Below, piece by piece: positions 61,967 to 64,000 of a DNA stretch of 64,000 nucleotides. The notes beneath the pieces are model-generated. The model searched no databases. It was not told the origin of the DNA and saw only the letters and a list, made by a program, of their open reading frames with translations. Made by a program: the position numbers and the translations under genes. Positions within the stretch are counted from its first letter, which is position 1. Each line of letters starts with the position of its first letter. This DNA comes from Maritimibacter sp. REDSEA-S28_B5 (GTDB taxonomy: Bacteria > Pseudomonadota > Alphaproteobacteria > Rhodobacterales > Rhodobacteraceae), in contig LUOO01000118.1 in the NCBI GenBank assembly GCA_001626765.1, forward strand, positions 1 to 64,000, written 5' to 3'.

Positions 61967-61982
61967 TAACAATTCGTTGTTA
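61967..61982. terminator. Small stem-loop with TTCG tetraloop
   Basis: TAACAA-TTCG-TTGTTA is a perfect 6-bp stem capped by the stable UUCG loop, 54 bases after the secreted hypothetical. It may end that transcript or mark the XRE gene transcript coming from the right. Confidence 0.45.
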
Positions 61983-62053
61983 TCATTGCCCCTCGGTCCC
62001 ACCGGGGCTTGAGCTCATCACTCCATAAGAGGCGACGATCCCATCGCCTCGTC

Positions 62054-62311
62054 CTAAATCCGGTGATTGAGATCCGTCGCCGCCTCGGCTGCCGCCAATA
62101 GCGTAACCGGATCGATCTGCAGAGCACGCGCGAGTACGATCAACTCAACCACGTCGACCCTACGCTCGCCGCTCTCCAGACGGGCGACAAAAGACTGGTG
62201 ACATCTCAGACGCAAAGCGAGCTCCGCCTGCGTTAAACCAGCCACCTTCCGCGCCGCAATCAAAGCGTCGCGAAGTGCTTCATGTCCCGAACTCCTGATC
62301 GTTTTCGCCAC
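62054..62311 (-). CDS. XRE-family helix-turn-helix regulator
   Basis: 85-aa Cro/CI-type DNA-binding protein. [20 protein letters not shown] near residue 19 is the helix-turn-helix, followed by [20 protein letters not shown] with the conserved ExGxR signature. Such one-domain repressors commonly control mobile elements. Two inverted repeats lie just upstream of its start (62313-62333 and about 62341-62369), likely its own operators. Confidence 0.82.
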   Translation of the reverse strand: MAKTIRSSGHEALRDALIAARKVAGLTQAELALRLRCHQSFVARLESGERRVDVVELIVLARALQIDPVTLLAAAEAATDLNHRI

Positions 62312-62312
62312 G

Positions 62313-62333
62313 TGTCACAAACCTCTTGTGACA
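62313..62333. promoter_or_regulatory. Probable XRE operator
   Basis: TGTCACAA-acctc-TTGTGACA is a perfect 8-bp inverted repeat directly before the XRE start codon. A second imperfect dyad, TCTACTTT...AAAGTGGA, follows about 10 bp further and overlaps an AT-rich promoter-like stretch. Confidence 0.6.
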
Positions 62334-62467
62334 GGGCTAATCTACTTTATAGATTATCTAAAAAGTGGATAATGAGCGTTTACATGATGATAGAGACTCC
62401 GAATTGCACGCCGCCGATACGGCGGAATGTCACAAGACGGCGGCCCTTCGAAAAGGTCGCGGCCAAT

Positions 62468-62788
62468 TCACTCGTCCATCAATTCCAGGAAGCGTCCGTA
62501 GTCCTGGCTCACCTCGCGCGCCTCTTCGAACGCCCGGGCACGCTCCTCCTCCAAGCACCGAAAGTAGCTTTGGATGTCCCGGATGTAGAGCTCAAAGTCG
62601 CTGCGGATGAGATCGGCATAGGCTTGCGCGGCTTCGGAATCGCTTGGCACGAACGGCCTGGGCGGCGGCAAACAGGACGCGGCGGAGGCTTCACCCACCA
62701 GGCACGTGACCAGAAGTATAGCTTGTGCCACGGTCGATGTGCACAACCTGAGGGCGTCCAAGCCCCCTATTTCCTTGATCAAATGCAT
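62468..62788 (-). CDS. Secreted small hypothetical protein
   Basis: 106-aa protein. A hydrophobic segment near residues 20-36 (TVAQAILLVTCLVGEASA) looks like a signal peptide, followed by SCLPPPRPFVPSDSEAAQAY, a Pro-rich linker, and a charged helical tail (EEERARAFEEAREVSQDYG) that could form a coiled coil. I associate such proteins with conjugative elements, without a known function. It is transcribed toward the XRE gene and divergent from the small gene to its right. Confidence 0.6.
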   Translation of the reverse strand: MHLIKEIGGLDALRLCTSTVAQAILLVTCLVGEASAASCLPPPRPFVPSDSEAAQAYADLIRSDFELYIRDIQSYFRCLEEERARAFEEAREVSQDYGRFLELMDE

Positions 62789-62932
62789 GGGAACCGTCTA
62801 TTCGTTAATTGAGCAAGAATCCGCTTGTCGCATCAAAAGTTTATCTTGTGCGTCAATAATATATCATCGTATGACTTGGTTTCAACACCTGAAGCCCGGT
62901 CATTCGCCCTGTTGGAGAACGTGATCCGGGTG

Positions 62933-63289
62933 ATGGACCTAGAAAAAGAAGCCCCGAATGTGGTCACCGAACCCAGATTCCGCGATCTGGTCGCCAGCGG
63001 CTATCGCGTCGAAGTTGTCTGCAAGGAAGACGCCTTCAAGAAAGGCCCCAACTGGCATGGGGTCTGGATCATGCGCGCTGTCAGCGACGACGGGATCGAG
63101 AAACTTCTGGTCACGGCCCGGACCCGAACCTCGCGCAACGACATCAAGATCCGCGAGATCAAGACCGTCACCGGGGTCATCTCCTTCCTGCAAGGGATCG
63201 GTTTCTCGCACGCCGACGTGCCCCTGGAAGAGGGCAAGCGGACGGTTCAGAAGCTTTCCAGCGAAGAGATGGCTGCCAGCCGGGCTTAG
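62933..63289 (+). CDS. Hypothetical protein upstream of the conjugation genes
   Basis: 118-aa cytoplasmic protein without signal peptide. [20 protein letters not shown] near residue 15, [20 protein letters not shown] near 41 and [19 protein letters not shown] near 75 are well-formed secondary-structure segments, but I recognise no family. I use the ATG; a GTG 12 bases earlier with GGAG closer upstream is equally possible. It is followed directly by the lytic transglycosylase, so it probably belongs to the same operon. Confidence 0.65.
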   Translation: MDLEKEAPNVVTEPRFRDLVASGYRVEVVCKEDAFKKGPNWHGVWIMRAVSDDGIEKLLVTARTRTSRNDIKIREIKTVTGVISFLQGIGFSHADVPLEEGKRTVQKLSSEEMAASRA

Positions 63290-63953
63290 CGCCCTTTTCT
63301 TTTCCTCCCTGGGCCTCCCGGCATCGGCAGACATGGTCCTGGTGATGGCGGGGGATGGCTCTCTTTCGCCGTCGCGCGCTCAGGAACGGTTCGCGCGCAA
63401 CTACAATGACGGGGTCGGCGTTGGCTCGACCTCAGACGGGTTGCGCATCCTGGGCGAGGAGAGCCGCACCGAGGGACGTGAAGGGGTGCGCGTCGCGGCG
63501 GTGACCCCTCGCGCGCTCACGCCACGCCCGGATATTCTCGCCGCGAGCGAGGAGACCGGACTGCGCTATGCGAGCCACCCTGGGCTCCGTGCAGCCGATA
63601 TCACCGTCACGGACTGGCTCCACCTCTATCGCGCCAATATCGAGATCGAGAGCGCGTACAATCCACACGCCGTCTCCCATGTCGGGGCGGTCGGGCTCGG
63701 GCAGTTGATGCCCAATACGGCCCGGGCACTTGGCGTCGACGCTCATGACTGGCGGCAGAACCTCGACGGCTCCGCGCGTTACCTCGCCTTAATGCTGGCC
63801 GAGTTTGGCGATGCGCGCCTCGCGCTCGCCGCCTACAATGCCGGGCCCGACGCTGTGCGCGAGCATTCCGGCATTCCACCGTTTCGAGAAACCCAAAACC
63901 ACGTCCAGCGGGTGCTGGCCGTCTTCAACCGGCTGGAAGGAGCGTCCCCATGA
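63273..63953 (+). CDS. Lytic transglycosylase, VirB1-like
   Basis: Periplasmic SLT-domain enzyme that would cut peptidoglycan for a type IV secretion channel. The catalytic glutamate lies in [16 protein letters not shown], followed by [15 protein letters not shown] and [11 protein letters not shown]. The frame before ATG 63333 reads [16 protein letters not shown], a signal peptide, but contains no ATG, GTG or TTG after the preceding gene; I place the start at a CTG (63273), and the first conventional start is ATG 63333. The stop overlaps the next start as ATGA, as in virB1-virB2 pairs. Confidence 0.78.
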   Translation: MPAGLSALFFSSLGLPASADMVLVMAGDGSLSPSRAQERFARNYNDGVGVGSTSDGLRILGEESRTEGREGVRVAAVTPRALTPRPDILAASEETGLRYASHPGLRAADITVTDWLHLYRANIEIESAYNPHAVSHVGAVGLGQLMPNTARALGVDAHDWRQNLDGSARYLALMLAEFGDARLALAAYNAGPDAVREHSGIPPFRETQNHVQRVLAVFNRLEGASP

Positions 63954-64000
63954 AGCCAATGACGAAATCCCTGATCACCCTCGCCGCTCTCCTCATCGTT
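63951..64000 (+). CDS. Probable VirB2/TrbC pilin, partial (cut by window end)
   Basis: Only the first 16 codons are present: [16 protein letters not shown], a basic start with a hydrophobic segment, as in the signal sequence of VirB2/TrbC pilins. It overlaps the transglycosylase stop by four bases. The pilin identity rests on position after a VirB1-like gene and this short sequence. Confidence 0.55.

Noticed and set aside
1-64000. tRNA, rRNA, CRISPR array
   Set aside because: No cloverleaf-like gene, ribosomal segment or regularly spaced repeats were seen while reading both strands; weak tRNA genes could be missed without a search tool.

Overview
This is a GC-rich alphaproteobacterial window, most like the Rhodobacteraceae/Roseobacter group. 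That placement is inferred from gene content and style: SCP-x-type thiolases, many short-chain dehydrogenases (SDRs) and acyl-CoA dehydrogenases, a Liv-type ABC importer paired with an acyl-CoA ligase, BioY, and an alphaproteobacterial-looking conjugation locus at the right edge. No rRNA, tRNA or CRISPR was seen.

About 59 kb is one large catabolic island for CoA-thioester breakdown of branched, probably isoprenoid or cyclic-terpenoid, acids. Left part (0-13 kb): an SDR remnant; acyl-CoA dehydrogenase, thiolase and enoyl-CoA hydratase; a racemase-like CoA-transferase family III protein; and a Liv-type ABC importer with its own FadD-like ligase. Middle-left (12.6-25.6 kb): an eleven-gene minus-strand operon with acyl-CoA carboxylase 1, an HMG-CoA lyase-like enzyme, a citryl-CoA lyase-like protein, a PaaK-like ligase, dehydrogenases and hydratases. 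Then a FadH-like reductase and a ligase on the plus strand (25.6-29 kb), a less related stretch (29-36 kb: GST/DoxX/MarR, a truncated DNA glycosylase, an acetoacetyl-CoA synthetase-like operon), and a BadH-like SDR divergent from a double TetR regulator (36-38.4 kb). The 38-43 kb operon holds thioesterases, hydratase, SDR and two tandem dehydrogenases. From 43.4 kb the plus strand carries AtuA and three-subunit carboxylase 2, a PaaY-like protein, thiolase and SDR, then a TetR operon with carboxylase 3, hydratase, dehydrogenase and the biotin transporter BioY (52.7-59.6 kb).

The island is tied together by a recurrent palindrome, CTAACA-NN-TGTTAG, at seven places in front of nearly all its major operons, including both TetR-family genes. 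I propose one regulon controlled by the single TetR and/or the unusual tandem TetR. Three biotin-dependent carboxylases with a biotin importer and AtuA point to repeated removal of beta-methyl branches (Atu/Liu-like chemistry). BadH-like and racemase-like genes suggest a ring and alpha-methyl branches as well. The exact substrate is not visible.

The island is also damaged. There is an in-frame stop in LivH, out-of-frame deletions in the FadH-like gene and one dehydrogenase, an in-frame deletion in another dehydrogenase, a one-base frameshift in a hydratase, and an SDR remnant. Either the pathway is decaying or the assembly carries errors; the reads would decide.

From about 61 kb the content changes to a mobile-element type: secreted hypotheticals, an XRE repressor, a VirB1-like lytic transglycosylase and the start of a probable VirB2 pilin cut by the window end. 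The catabolic island therefore sits beside a type IV secretion locus, as on a plasmid or integrative conjugative element.
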